From: Bacteroidaceae bacterium
GTDB taxonomy: Bacteria; Bacteroidota; Bacteroidia; Bacteroidales; Bacteroidaceae
DNA length: 64,000 nt
Direction of reading: 5' to 3'
NCBI GenBank assembly: GCA_017536765.1
Contig: JAFXGV010000052.1
Coordinates: forward strand, 1 to 64,000
Positions 32,340-41,915 of the stretch are shown here, piece after piece. Every line of letters starts with the position of its first letter. Positions within the stretch are counted from its first letter, which is position 1. A program made the translations under genes and the position numbers. The notes under the pieces were generated by a model, which was not told the origin of the DNA, ran no database searches, and was given only the letters and a program-made list of their open reading frames with translations.

Positions 32340-33854
32340 ATGAAAAAGATGAAACATATATTTCTTATAGGTATTCTTGCCGTTGCAGCAACGGCTTTTG
32401 TCGCTTGCAACGACGATGACGAGAGCCCGGCTACATTTGAGCTTGTGAGTATGGGCAGCTACGATATTGCCGAACTCGACGAAAAGGATTTTGTTATTAG
32501 TGCCATAGAGTTTACCACCAATAGCAGTTGGCGCGTATATTCCGACAAGATATGGGTGCTCTTCTCAACCACCGAGGATGGCGACTATTTCAACGATCTC
32601 AGCGGTGTGGGCGGTGCACACAAGATATATATGAAGATAACGAACGATGCCCGCACATTCGAGCCGGCAGGTGCCAAGGTTATATTCGGCTATGGTAGCG
32701 AGGAGTACAGGCTTGGTACAATATACCGCCACGCAAAGAATCACTCGTCCGAAATTGTCGATGAGAATAACAACCGTGTAGAGGAGGTGGTGTTAGATGC
32801 CACGGCATCGGCAACCATAGCCATAAAGGCAAGCTACGATTATGGAATAAAATCGTATCCCGAGTGGATAGCCGAGCCCACTTTGTTCAACGGTTCATAT
32901 ATACTCAATGTGATAGATGAATTTGTGCCCTATGCATTGGAGGGCGATTTTGTAATAGCTTCGGTCGATGGCAGCGTGGAGCACACATATCCCATCACCT
33001 ATGCGGGTATGAACCCCTCTGTTATGCGCATAAATGGCGACTACAGCCCGTGGGGTTGGGAGATTGCTCTCGATGGCAAGACTTTCCGTTACAAAGGTAC
33101 CTCGCTCGAGGGAGAAACCGAGGAGATTGTTGTTGAAAACAGTATTCCTTTTACCGTTAAGTGCTTTAACTACGACTACACATTGGTTTGCGCCACCGAA
33201 AACAGCGACGGCTCTATCAAGGTGGATGCCGATGCCTGGTTGACAGCCCATGAGGATGCCACTGCAAAGGGCGCCATAACAGTTTGTGCCAAGCCTTATG
33301 CCGCTACCGATGCCCGTTCGCGCAAGGGCTATCTGTTTGCGGTGCCCACCGGTATTTACGACGATTTTATGGCTGCTATGAAGAGTGCTGCCGATGCCGT
33401 TACCTTTGTCGATGAGCATATCGACTATGTGCTTATCGAGGCTACACAAAAGGATATATTTGCTCCCGATGGCTTTGTTGTGACCGATGCCACAGGCGCC
33501 GCAGTGGAGTGTACGGCTGAAACTGAAGGCGACCTCTATACTTGGGTGAGCAGCGAGCTGTCTGTTACCGATATATATTCAATAACAGGTGTATATGGTA
33601 ACACATACACGGTGAACCTGCTTATTACTCCCGAAGAGGGTAATCCTGCATTTGCCATTTATGATGCCGATGGACCGGTTCCCAGCCGCCGTTGGGGCTC
33701 GCCCACAATATCAAAGAATGCCGATGGATACTTTGAACTAAAACTGAAAGTTCCTGCGGCAAGCAGCTTTACAAAGCCTTTGATATTGCGCATTCATCGA
33801 AACAATGTAAACATCAAGGCGCTAATCGTTAAGCCCGTTAATAACCTATTCTAA
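32340..33854 (+). CDS. Surface lipoprotein 2 of the SusCD locus (DUF5003-like)
   Basis: A 504-residue lipoprotein: signal ending TAFVAC, then the acidic NDDDES that is typical of surface-exported lipoproteins. The chain is beta-rich throughout, with an N-terminal segment (FVISAIEFTTNSSWRVYSD) resembling BACON-type Ig folds. It probably belongs to the DUF5003-like proteins, a tentative call. An AAGGAGG at about 32326-32332, rare in this window, gives an unusually good ribosome site 8 nt before the ATG at 32340, supporting this start over ATG codons at 32319/32322 that overlap the previous stop. Confidence 0.7.
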   Translation: MKKMKHIFLIGILAVAATAFVACNDDDESPATFELVSMGSYDIAELDEKDFVISAIEFTTNSSWRVYSDKIWVLFSTTEDGDYFNDLSGVGGAHKIYMKITNDARTFEPAGAKVIFGYGSEEYRLGTIYRHAKNHSSEIVDENNNRVEEVVLDATASATIAIKASYDYGIKSYPEWIAEPTLFNGSYILNVIDEFVPYALEGDFVIASVDGSVEHTYPITYAGMNPSVMRINGDYSPWGWEIALDGKTFRYKGTSLEGETEEIVVENSIPFTVKCFNYDYTLVCATENSDGSIKVDADAWLTAHEDATAKGAITVCAKPYAATDARSRKGYLFAVPTGIYDDFMAAMKSAADAVTFVDEHIDYVLIEATQKDIFAPDGFVVTDATGAAVECTAETEGDLYTWVSSELSVTDIYSITGVYGNTYTVNLLITPEEGNPAFAIYDADGPVPSRRWGSPTISKNADGYFELKLKVPAASSFTKPLILRIHRNNVNIKALIVKPVNNLF

Positions 33855-33867
33855 TAATTTTAGGAAT

Positions 33868-36513
33868 ATGAACAAGAAGAATATATCATACCTGTTGACC
33901 ATCCTCGTTGCCTTTATGGCAATGAGCCTGGTTGGTTGTTCCGATGACGATGCGGCACAACAGGGCGACCTGTACGGTTATGTTCAGTTTAAGCTGTACA
34001 AGAGCGAGTCTACCGAGGGGCAAGGTGCTGTGAGCCGCGCTGTGGAGAAACTCGACCGATTGTCCTCTGCTCACAAGATGAAGATTGTGTTGCAGGGCAG
34101 CAACAGCACCATAACACAAACCCTTTTGCTCAACTCGTACAATACCGAAACAGCCGAGTATGGCTTGCGCAGCGACAAAATGAAGCTCGTTGCGGGCGAT
34201 TATAAAGCTATAGGATTCACCCTCTATAACAACAAGGAGGAGGAACTTCTTTCGGCCGATATTGAAAACTGCAATTTTACGATTGTTGTCGGTGGTTTGG
34301 TTACCGAGTCGCTCTCGGTGCCCGTTGCCGGCCGTGGAAAGGTGTCGTTCAAGATTGTAAAGAACATTGCTCCCCTGACACGTGCCACCGAGGATGACGA
34401 GGTCTTTCCCTTTGGCAATATTCAATCGGTAGATGTAACCGTGCAGAACCAATTCACACTGGAAAAGACGACGTTCAGCAATCTGCCTGCCAAGTATGTA
34501 GAGGATTTCAAAAACGATGCTGCTCCCGGACATAATACCGAAACTTCGTATCTTGAGTGCGACACGGTGCTGTGGCTCCCCGCAGGTACATACAAAGTGC
34601 ACAGCTTCACCGCCTATTCCGATAAAAAGGGTAAGAAACAGCTTGGCGAGGTGTATAACACCACCAACGCTACATTCGATGTAGCCGATAACGAGGTTAC
34701 AAAAGATGTTGAGGTTCCCTTTGATATAAAAGGCACCGAAGAGTACATTAAGGATTATATAGCCCTTAAGGAGATTTGGGAGGCACTTGACGGCCCCAAC
34801 TGGAAGTATGCAGGTATAACCAATCCCAAAGGGTGCAACTGGTACTTTAACAAAGATATTGATTTGTGGGGCGACCAGCCGGGTGTGCAGCTGCACAGCG
34901 ACGGCCGTGTGGCCACCATTTCGTTGGAGGGCTTCGGTGCAAAGGGTGTTGTTCCATCGGCCATAGGTCAGCTTTCCGAGCTTGCCATCCTCTATCTTGG
35001 TAGTCACTCGGAGCAACTCGGTGGTCACATATTCCCCGAAATGACCGAGGAACAGAAACTGTATGTCCGTTCCGACTATGAAAGAAACAATCTGCAAAAG
35101 GATTTTCGCACTAATCTCTCAAAAGAGTGGCAGGAGACCATAGAGCACGAGGGAGGTGAGAATGCAATCCTCAAAAGCGTGCAGACAAAGGCCATCCAGT
35201 TTGGTGACAAGACCAACCAGATAACAGGTATATCGAAAGCTATTATGCGCTGTACAAAACTTTCCCAGTTCTTTATAGCCAACTCTCCAATCACAAGCGA
35301 GAATTTCTTTGTGGATGATATTGACGAGAACTCGATATACGCCGATGAGGAGGACTCCTGGAGTTGGGAGAATTTTACCGAACTTACCGACATTGAAATC
35401 TATAATTGCACCGAGCTTACTTCGTTGCCAATGGATATGCTTTCAAAGTTGCCCGAATTGCAAATTATCAATTTAGCTTGTTTGAAAGGCATATCGGGTG
35501 AGCAGCTGCTGTCCGATTGGATAGAGTTTATCGATGGAAACAGTGGAAGCAAGATTCAAGGAATCTATTTCGGTTATAACAACCTCAAGGCTATGCCCGA
35601 GTACGATGACTTAAAGAAAATGGTGAAACTTGGAATGATTGATTTGACAAACAACCAAATTGAAGAGGTTCATCCATTTGGCAAAGAGATTAACCTTGCA
35701 AAAGTATATCTTGATTATAATAAGATAAAAGAAGTTCCCAATGTCGATGGCTATTTCTGTGGTTACAGCCAGATGGAGAGCTTCTCTATCAGCCACAATG
35801 AACTTACCGTGTTCCCCGATATTTTTAATGCTCGCTCGGTGTATGTGTCTCAGTCAATAGATTTTTCACATAACAAGATAAGCGAGTTCGAAAACGGCGA
35901 AAACTTCCGTGGTGTAAATTCATCGCAAGTAAATCTTTCGAATAATTGTTTGGAGACATTCCCGTCGATACTGTTTTCTACAGCTTCTCCTATTTCCTAT
36001 CTGGTGCTGTCGGCTAATGGTATGAAAGAGATTCCTGATGGTTCGTTAAAGGGTGAGAATGCATATCTGCTGGAGGCTATAGACCTTAGCTATAACAAAC
36101 TCACAGAGTTGTCCGATGATTTTTATGCCCGCAATTTGCCATATCTTACAGGCATAGACCTCAGCTACAACAGTTTTGAGAAATTCCCTACGGAACCATT
36201 GAGTATTTCGGGACTTGTGCGCTATTTTATACGCTACCAGAGTGATGAGAACGGCGACCGCTGCTTGCGTGAGTGGCCTATGGGCTTGTGGCAACACATA
36301 GGTTTACGTTATTTTTTAATTGGTGGTAACGACTTGCGCAAGATTGATGATACAATGCCGTATAACCTATTCATATTTGAAATTGCCGACAATCCCAATA
36401 TAACAATAAATGTGTCGGAAATATGTGATTATATATATTACGGCTATTGTATGCTCATATATGACAAAACCCAGGATGTTCGTGGCTGCGAGTCTTTGGA
36501 GTTGGATGATTAA
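33868..36513 (+). CDS. Large LRR surface lipoprotein (DUF4458-like N-terminus)
   Basis: The 881-residue product has a lipoprotein signal ending LVGC followed by SDDDAAQ. Residues 25-300 are beta-rich and resemble DUF4458. Residues about 300-360 look like an LRR N-cap (IKDYIALKEIWEALDGPNWK). From about 470 to 860 there are roughly 12-14 leucine-rich repeats of 22-24 residues (MIDLTNNQIEEVHP, SFSISHNELTVFPD, AIDLSYNKLTELSD, GIDLSYNSFEKFP). LRR surfaces typically bind protein, fitting a protein-capture role beside the protease. It begins 13 nt after the previous gene. Confidence 0.85.
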   Translation: MNKKNISYLLTILVAFMAMSLVGCSDDDAAQQGDLYGYVQFKLYKSESTEGQGAVSRAVEKLDRLSSAHKMKIVLQGSNSTITQTLLLNSYNTETAEYGLRSDKMKLVAGDYKAIGFTLYNNKEEELLSADIENCNFTIVVGGLVTESLSVPVAGRGKVSFKIVKNIAPLTRATEDDEVFPFGNIQSVDVTVQNQFTLEKTTFSNLPAKYVEDFKNDAAPGHNTETSYLECDTVLWLPAGTYKVHSFTAYSDKKGKKQLGEVYNTTNATFDVADNEVTKDVEVPFDIKGTEEYIKDYIALKEIWEALDGPNWKYAGITNPKGCNWYFNKDIDLWGDQPGVQLHSDGRVATISLEGFGAKGVVPSAIGQLSELAILYLGSHSEQLGGHIFPEMTEEQKLYVRSDYERNNLQKDFRTNLSKEWQETIEHEGGENAILKSVQTKAIQFGDKTNQITGISKAIMRCTKLSQFFIANSPITSENFFVDDIDENSIYADEEDSWSWENFTELTDIEIYNCTELTSLPMDMLSKLPELQIINLACLKGISGEQLLSDWIEFIDGNSGSKIQGIYFGYNNLKAMPEYDDLKKMVKLGMIDLTNNQIEEVHPFGKEINLAKVYLDYNKIKEVPNVDGYFCGYSQMESFSISHNELTVFPDIFNARSVYVSQSIDFSHNKISEFENGENFRGVNSSQVNLSNNCLETFPSILFSTASPISYLVLSANGMKEIPDGSLKGENAYLLEAIDLSYNKLTELSDDFYARNLPYLTGIDLSYNSFEKFPTEPLSISGLVRYFIRYQSDENGDRCLREWPMGLWQHIGLRYFLIGGNDLRKIDDTMPYNLFIFEIADNPNITINVSEICDYIYYGYCMLIYDKTQDVRGCESLELDD

Positions 36514-36536
36514 CCTTAGAAGCTGTTTGAATTATT

Positions 36537-38246
36537 ATGAAAAAGATATTTAATATAACATTAGGAGTGCTTGCCGCTCTATTTGTTGCGTGTAGCGACA
36601 GCGACGATGCAGCGCAGACGGCATTCTCGCTCGATAAAGAGAATATCACCATCGCAGCCGAGGGTGGTGTAGAGGATATTAAGGTAAATGTCGAGGGTGA
36701 GTGGTATATCTCCTCGTCGGCAACCTGGGTACAGGTGACGCCTGCCAACGGTATTGGCGATGCCGTGTGCCGTGTGGCCATAGACTCTTCACTCATAAAT
36801 GGAATGCGTGAGGCGCAGATTCGTGTAGTGTCGGGTGCCGAGACAAAGACTGTGGTGGTTAACCAGACCGGTTTCGCCAAGGTTATCACACCCAAAGAGA
36901 AGGATATTGAGCTGGAGTCGTCGGCTGCCTATAACGAGCGCTATTTCGAAACAACCATCACCACAAACGTTGAATTCAAGGTGGAATTCAACTATGCATC
37001 GGCCGAGGTCGACTGGCTCAGCATTGAAAAAACCGATGTGGAACTCGATTTCGGTGCCCGTCCACGCACTGTGAAGCTCCGTTTCGACTGGAAGATGAAT
37101 ACCGAGCCTGTGGAGCGTGTGGCCGAGATAAACCTCGTACCTGCCAACAGCGACGACGAGATAAGCGAGCCCGCAGTGATAACTGTGTGCCAGAAGGCTG
37201 CAGTGAAGATTGAGGACAACCGTGCCGGTGACTCCATTGCGCTAATCACAATCTCGGAACTACTCAATTGCTGGAGCGATACCTGGGATACCAGTGAACG
37301 TATGAACAACTGGGAAGGCGTTACCCTGTGGGAGGCCACCGACAAGGAACTTCCCTGCCCCGAGGCTGTGGGCCGCGTGCGTTCGGCATCATACGCTTTC
37401 TTCGAGACAAAAGAGTCACTGCCCAAACAGATAAAACATTTGAAGTACCTGGAGTCGCTCTCTATTATGTCCAACGTAAATACAATGCTGCTGAGCATTG
37501 ATTTGGGCCCGGAAATTTGCGACCTTAAGTATTTGAAGAAGCTCGAGATATTCTCCTACGGCCTCACATCGCTGCCCGCGGAGTTTGTGAACCTCAAGTC
37601 GCTTGAGGAGCTCGATATAAGTGCAAACAACTTCACCGAGATACCTGCTGTGCTCACAAAGGAAAATTTCCCCAACCTCAAGGTGTTGCGTATGGTGGGT
37701 TCGCGCCGATGGACAACAAGCGACCTGCGCAAGAAGGATAACTACGAAAATGGTCTGGGCCTCCACTTCAGGAGCTATGTCACCGACGACAACCAATTGC
37801 GTCAATTGATGCTGTGGGACAATCTTGAGGAGCTGCGCCTCTCCAACTGCTACATCGAGGGCCAATTGCCCGACTTTACCGTGGGTAGTGAGGGCGTTGA
37901 GGCTTATTCGCAGGCCGACGTCGATGCCTTTGGCGGCGACACCATTCAGTGGCTTGCCGATAACAGCATACCTAAAATATTGCCAAATATGAAGTTGCTC
38001 TCTCTCAACCTCAACTTCTTTACAGGCGACCTGCCCAAGTGGCTGCTGTACCATCCTCTGTTGCTCAAGTGGTTCCCCGATTTGCTTATCTTCAACCAGC
38101 AGGAGGGCGGTTTCGATTCCGAAGGCAACAAGGTGCGTTTCGACAATGCTCCCACCAACTTTGAGTATTACTACGAGGCATTCCCCGAGATGCGTATGAA
38201 GTATGAGATAAAGGACAACATAGAGGATGAGGAAGGTGCAGAGTAA
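36537..38246 (+). CDS. BACON-LRR surface lipoprotein
   Basis: The 569-residue product has a lipoprotein signal ending LFVAC then SDSDDA. Residues about 28-115 form a BACON domain (ITIAAEGGVEDIKVNVEGEW, SSSATWVQVTPANG, ETKTVVVNQTGF); a second similar beta domain covers about 118-225. The C-terminal part carries irregular leucine-rich repeats (KYLKKLEIFSYGLTSLP, KSLEELDISANNFTEIP). BACON domains bind glycans or mucin-like material in Bacteroidota, LRRs bind protein. It lies 23 nt after the larger LRR gene. Confidence 0.83.
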   Translation: MKKIFNITLGVLAALFVACSDSDDAAQTAFSLDKENITIAAEGGVEDIKVNVEGEWYISSSATWVQVTPANGIGDAVCRVAIDSSLINGMREAQIRVVSGAETKTVVVNQTGFAKVITPKEKDIELESSAAYNERYFETTITTNVEFKVEFNYASAEVDWLSIEKTDVELDFGARPRTVKLRFDWKMNTEPVERVAEINLVPANSDDEISEPAVITVCQKAAVKIEDNRAGDSIALITISELLNCWSDTWDTSERMNNWEGVTLWEATDKELPCPEAVGRVRSASYAFFETKESLPKQIKHLKYLESLSIMSNVNTMLLSIDLGPEICDLKYLKKLEIFSYGLTSLPAEFVNLKSLEELDISANNFTEIPAVLTKENFPNLKVLRMVGSRRWTTSDLRKKDNYENGLGLHFRSYVTDDNQLRQLMLWDNLEELRLSNCYIEGQLPDFTVGSEGVEAYSQADVDAFGGDTIQWLADNSIPKILPNMKLLSLNLNFFTGDLPKWLLYHPLLLKWFPDLLIFNQQEGGFDSEGNKVRFDNAPTNFEYYYEAFPEMRMKYEIKDNIEDEEGAE

Positions 38247-38275
38247 TCCCGTAAACACAAGAGATTAATATGATT

Positions 38276-40330
38276 ATGAAAAAGATATTTTTATATACAT
38301 CGTTGCTGGCTGCATTTTTTGCAGTCTCTTGTTCCGACAATGAGATGGCCGATGCCGTAGTCACTCCCTCTACCGATAATGTGGTTACAGTGCCCGATGG
38401 TGCCATTGCGGGTGAGGTGTTTGTGAAATTTGCCCCCGAAATGACGGAGATTTTAGACAACCTGCCCGTGTCACGTGCTGCGGGCGCGCTCAAAACACGT
38501 TCCGGTATTCCGTCGACCGACGAGGTGCTCGATATTTTGAATGCATATAAATTTGAACGTGTTTTCCCCGTTGATAGCAATACCGAGGATGTGGCACGCG
38601 AGGCCAATATGCATTTGTGGTACCAGGTGTCGTTCGACAAAGGGGTAGATTTGAAGGCCGCCGTGGAGCGCCTTTCAAAGCTTGGCGAGGTGTCCAAGGT
38701 GCAGTGCAACCGCAAAATCTATCGTCTTGGCAGTCGCAAGGCAACCGATGCCACCGCAAGGCTTGTAAAGGACCTCTCGTCGATAGCAAGCAGCAGTGGT
38801 TACAGCTATAAGTTCAACGACCCCGGGCTTCCGTCGCAGTGGGGTTATATAAACCACGGTAATTTCAATTTCACACAGCCGTGGGCAGGCGTTGTCGCCG
38901 GCTGCGACGTGGGTTGCGAGGAGGCTTGGGAAAAGTGTACAGGCGACCCCTCAATCATTGTTGCCGTGCTCGACGAGGGTGTTATGTGGGAGCACGAGGA
39001 TTTGAAGGATAACATATGGGTGAACGAGGCCGAAACATACTATTCCGACGTAGATGCCGATGGCAATGGCTACAAGGGCGACCGCTATGGCTATAACTTT
39101 GCCACCGACCGTGCATATATATCTACAACCGGCTCCTATGGTACAGGCCACGGAACACACGTTGCCGGCACCATTGCTGCCGTGAACAACAACGGTATTG
39201 GTGTCTGCGGCATAGCAGGTGGCGATGCCGCAGCAGGCCAACCGGGCGTTAAAATTATGATATGCCAGCTCTTTGACGACGAGTACCAGTCTACCCTTGC
39301 CAATGAGGCACGAGCCATAAAATATGCCGCCGACAACGGCGCTGTGGTGTTGCAGTGCAGCTGGGGCTACCTCTCGTCCGAGGTGAACCAGAGCCAATAT
39401 ACCCCTGGTCCTGCCACCGAAAAGGAGTGGGCTGCCCTCTATCCGCTTGAAAAAGAGACACTCGACTACTTTATTGCCAATGCAGGCTCGCCCAACGGCA
39501 CCATCGATGGCGGTATTGTGGTATATGCATCGGGCAACGAGTTTGCTCCCGCCGCCTCCTTCCCCGGAGCCTATTCAAAGTGCATATGCGTGACTGCCGT
39601 AGCTGCCGATTTCACTCCCGCCTCGTATAGCAATTACGGCCCCGGTAACGATGTGGCTGCCCCCGGTGGCGATGGCGACTATTATGGCGCTCCCAACTCG
39701 GAATATGAGAATGGCGGTATGATACTATCCACTCTTGTTGAGGAGGGTAAGCAGTCCTATGGTTTCTATGAGGGTACATCTATGGCCTGCCCCCACGTAT
39801 CGGGTGTTGTGGCGCTTGGCCTTTCATATGCGGCACAGCTGCGCCGTCACTTTACCCGCGAGGAGTTCGTTGAGTTGTTGATGGAGACATCGAGCGAGAT
39901 AGATTCATATTTTACGGGCTCTAAAAAAGTATGCTATAACCACACGGTTAATCACTTGCAATCTACCATAGACCTTGCAAAATATCGTGGCAAGATGGGC
40001 AAAATGGTAAACGCTGCTGCACTGCTCAATGCCATTGAGGGAGCAGGACACGATATGTGCATCCCCGACTTCTACCTTGCACCTGCAAAGGGCAATGCCG
40101 ATAAGGCGCAGACCATAGACCTTGCACGCTACTTTGTGGATGGCGAGCAAAAGAGCTATGCTTGCACTGTTGCCGATACATCTATAGCCACAGCCGAGAT
40201 AAACGGCACCCGTCTCACCGTTACAGGTGTAGCGGTGGGCATTACAACTGCTGTAGTAACGGTGGATGGCAGTGAGCATACAATAGTTATAACCGTGCGT
40301 AACAACGCCAACAACAACGGTTGGATGTAA
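38276..40330 (+). CDS. Subtilisin-family (S8) lipoprotein protease
   Basis: The 684-residue product has a lipoprotein signal (LLAAFFAVSC, then SDNEMAD), a propeptide-like region (residues 45-160, VFVKFAPEMTEILDN to VQCNRKIYRLG) and an S8 domain with the full triad: Asp 233 in VLDEGVMWEHED, His 295 in GHGTHVAGT, Ser 502 in GTSMACPHVSG, and the oxyanion Asn in YASGNE. A C-terminal beta domain of about 100 residues follows, resembling a bacterial Ig-like module (ARYFVDGEQKSYACTV). Being a surface-type lipoprotein, it should cut protein outside the cell and hand peptides to SusCD. An ATG two codons earlier (38270) is also possible. Confidence 0.92.
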   Translation: MKKIFLYTSLLAAFFAVSCSDNEMADAVVTPSTDNVVTVPDGAIAGEVFVKFAPEMTEILDNLPVSRAAGALKTRSGIPSTDEVLDILNAYKFERVFPVDSNTEDVAREANMHLWYQVSFDKGVDLKAAVERLSKLGEVSKVQCNRKIYRLGSRKATDATARLVKDLSSIASSSGYSYKFNDPGLPSQWGYINHGNFNFTQPWAGVVAGCDVGCEEAWEKCTGDPSIIVAVLDEGVMWEHEDLKDNIWVNEAETYYSDVDADGNGYKGDRYGYNFATDRAYISTTGSYGTGHGTHVAGTIAAVNNNGIGVCGIAGGDAAAGQPGVKIMICQLFDDEYQSTLANEARAIKYAADNGAVVLQCSWGYLSSEVNQSQYTPGPATEKEWAALYPLEKETLDYFIANAGSPNGTIDGGIVVYASGNEFAPAASFPGAYSKCICVTAVAADFTPASYSNYGPGNDVAAPGGDGDYYGAPNSEYENGGMILSTLVEEGKQSYGFYEGTSMACPHVSGVVALGLSYAAQLRRHFTREEFVELLMETSSEIDSYFTGSKKVCYNHTVNHLQSTIDLAKYRGKMGKMVNAAALLNAIEGAGHDMCIPDFYLAPAKGNADKAQTIDLARYFVDGEQKSYACTVADTSIATAEINGTRLTVTGVAVGITTAVVTVDGSEHTIVITVRNNANNNGWM

Positions 40331-40349
40331 ATAGTAAATGTTTGTGGTA

Positions 40350-41132
40350 ATGAAGAGAGTGTTCATAGCAATGGCTTTTGTGCTTGCGGCACTGTGTGTG
40401 CAGCCCGTGGTGGTGCGGGCACAGGTGACAAAGCGCCTTTCGCGCGCAGCTGTGGACTCTCTGCTCAACCCCACACTGCACCCCGATGCTCATAAAATCA
40501 TAGCTTTTGGTGCCGTTACAAAGGATATTGGCGATATAAACGAAAGTGACTCGGTGCGCACCGTGCATTTTATATTCCGCAACGTTGGCGGCAAGCCGCT
40601 CACCATCACCCGCGTTACCACCCATTGCGGTTGCACGGCAGCTGCTTTCAGCAGCCAACCTGTTGCAGCGGGCGATTCGTCGGTCATCACGGTTAAATAT
40701 AACCCCAAGGGGCGTGCGGGCACCATAGATACCAATGCCTTTGTGTATGTGTGTGGCGTGGGTTCGCGTCCCGTGGCCAAGCTTACCATCTTGGGCAATG
40801 TGGTAAACAACGACGAGTGGAGCCACCTGCCTTATGCTATGGGTTCGTTGCGCCTTAAACGTGTGAAGGTGGCTTTCAAGGCCGGGCGCACCGTGGCGCG
40901 CATCCCTTGTGCCAATGTGGGGCGTGAGCCTTTGAAGTTGGGCTCGCAGTTGCTGCCCCCCTATGTCACATTTGCCACCGAACCGGCAGTGTTGCAGCCG
41001 GGCGAGGAGGGCGACATCGTAATAGGCATAGATGCGGCAAAGGTTGGCGATGCAAAGAGTTTCTCGCTGCTTGTGGACGGGGTAGCAGGGGGTATATCCT
41101 CCCGTACCATAAAGGCGATAATAGAAAAATAA
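40350..41132 (+). CDS. DUF1573 secreted protein
   Basis: The 260-residue product has a signal peptide (MKRVFIAMAFVLAALCVQP, cleaved near VRAQ) and two HYDIN/ASH-like DUF1573 beta-sandwich repeats. The first has the family signature TRVTTHCGCTAAAFSSQPV and SVITVKYNPKGRAGT. The role of DUF1573 proteins is unknown. It lies in the same strand and close spacing as the protease gene (20 nt). An ATG at 40338 would add four residues. Confidence 0.8.
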   Translation: MKRVFIAMAFVLAALCVQPVVVRAQVTKRLSRAAVDSLLNPTLHPDAHKIIAFGAVTKDIGDINESDSVRTVHFIFRNVGGKPLTITRVTTHCGCTAAAFSSQPVAAGDSSVITVKYNPKGRAGTIDTNAFVYVCGVGSRPVAKLTILGNVVNNDEWSHLPYAMGSLRLKRVKVAFKAGRTVARIPCANVGREPLKLGSQLLPPYVTFATEPAVLQPGEEGDIVIGIDAAKVGDAKSFSLLVDGVAGGISSRTIKAIIEK

Positions 41133-41153
41133 ACAAAATAATATATAATAGAT

Positions 41154-41633
41154 ATGAAAAATATATTCAAACTGATGCTGCTGTTTCTGCTGGTGCTTCC
41201 TTTCCAGGCTTGCAGCGACGACGATGAGTCTGCTCCCGTCACCCTCGAGGTCACTCCCAATAACATCGCGGGAATATGGGAACTGCACGAGTGGAGCGGC
41301 AGCGATAGCGATGTTCCCGTTGTGTATGTAGAGTTCATCCGTAAGGACAGAAAATTCAAGATATACCAGAAATTCGATAGTATGTACACCCGTGTAATCA
41401 CCGGTACTTATACACTTGAGGAGGATTATTACAAGGGAACGATAATAAAGGGAAAGTATGACAACGGCACGGGCAAGTGGAACAACGATTACATTGTTGA
41501 GGCGCTTTACGAAGGTTCAATGATTCTTGTTGTAGATGGCGAGGAGCCCGAAATTCACACATATGTGCGTGTGGAGCAGTTACCGGCCGAAATTGTCGAT
41601 AATATCCTCTCTACCGACGAGGCAGATGAATGA
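41154..41633 (+). CDS. Small lipocalin-like lipoprotein
   Basis: The 159-residue product is a lipoprotein (LLVLPFQAC then SDDDES) with a beta-rich body starting NNIAGIWELHEW, the pattern of Bacteroidota lipocalin-like domains in which a G-x-W motif begins the first strand. It is the last gene before a strong terminator (41646-41686), so it closes the locus that begins with SusC. Confidence 0.7.
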   Translation: MKNIFKLMLLFLLVLPFQACSDDDESAPVTLEVTPNNIAGIWELHEWSGSDSDVPVVYVEFIRKDRKFKIYQKFDSMYTRVITGTYTLEEDYYKGTIIKGKYDNGTGKWNNDYIVEALYEGSMILVVDGEEPEIHTYVRVEQLPAEIVDNILSTDEADE

Positions 41634-41645
41634 GAATCCCCCCAT

Positions 41646-41686
41646 ACGCAGGCAGATGGCACAGACTCCTCTGCCTGCGTTTTTTG
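41646..41686 (+). terminator. Terminator of the SusCD-protease locus
   Basis: ACGCAGGCAGA at 41646-41656 pairs with TCTGCCTGCGT at 41670-41680 around a 13-nt loop, followed by a run of Ts. It is the first clear terminator after SusC, about 15 kb upstream. Confidence 0.85.
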
Positions 41687-41768
41687 TGTTTTTATGGCTT
41701 TTTTTGTCAAAAAATCATATAAAATCAAAAAAACGCCCTCTGTTTTCCAAAAATTAAAACAAAATGCA

Positions 41769-41776
41769 TATATTTG
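41769..41776 (+). promoter_or_regulatory. Putative -7 box of rho
   Basis: TATATTTG, an exact TAnnTTTG match, giving a leader of about 130 nt before the rho ATG. A long 5' leader is consistent with Rho autoregulation by attenuation known in other bacteria. Confidence 0.55.
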
Positions 41777-41915
41777 CATTATAAATAATGCGCAGATATC
41801 CCCTGCGTGTTTTCACATACGCTAATCAGTAAATAATTCTTTATATTTTTTCATTAGTGAACTAACCGCGTGCTCTGTTGTGGGCGCTCTCGGTTGAGTC
41901 TCATTAGAATAATTT

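Noticed and set aside
33886..35097. A 403-codon antisense frame in the large LRR gene
   Set aside because: No motif; the sense frame has a signal peptide and LRRs.
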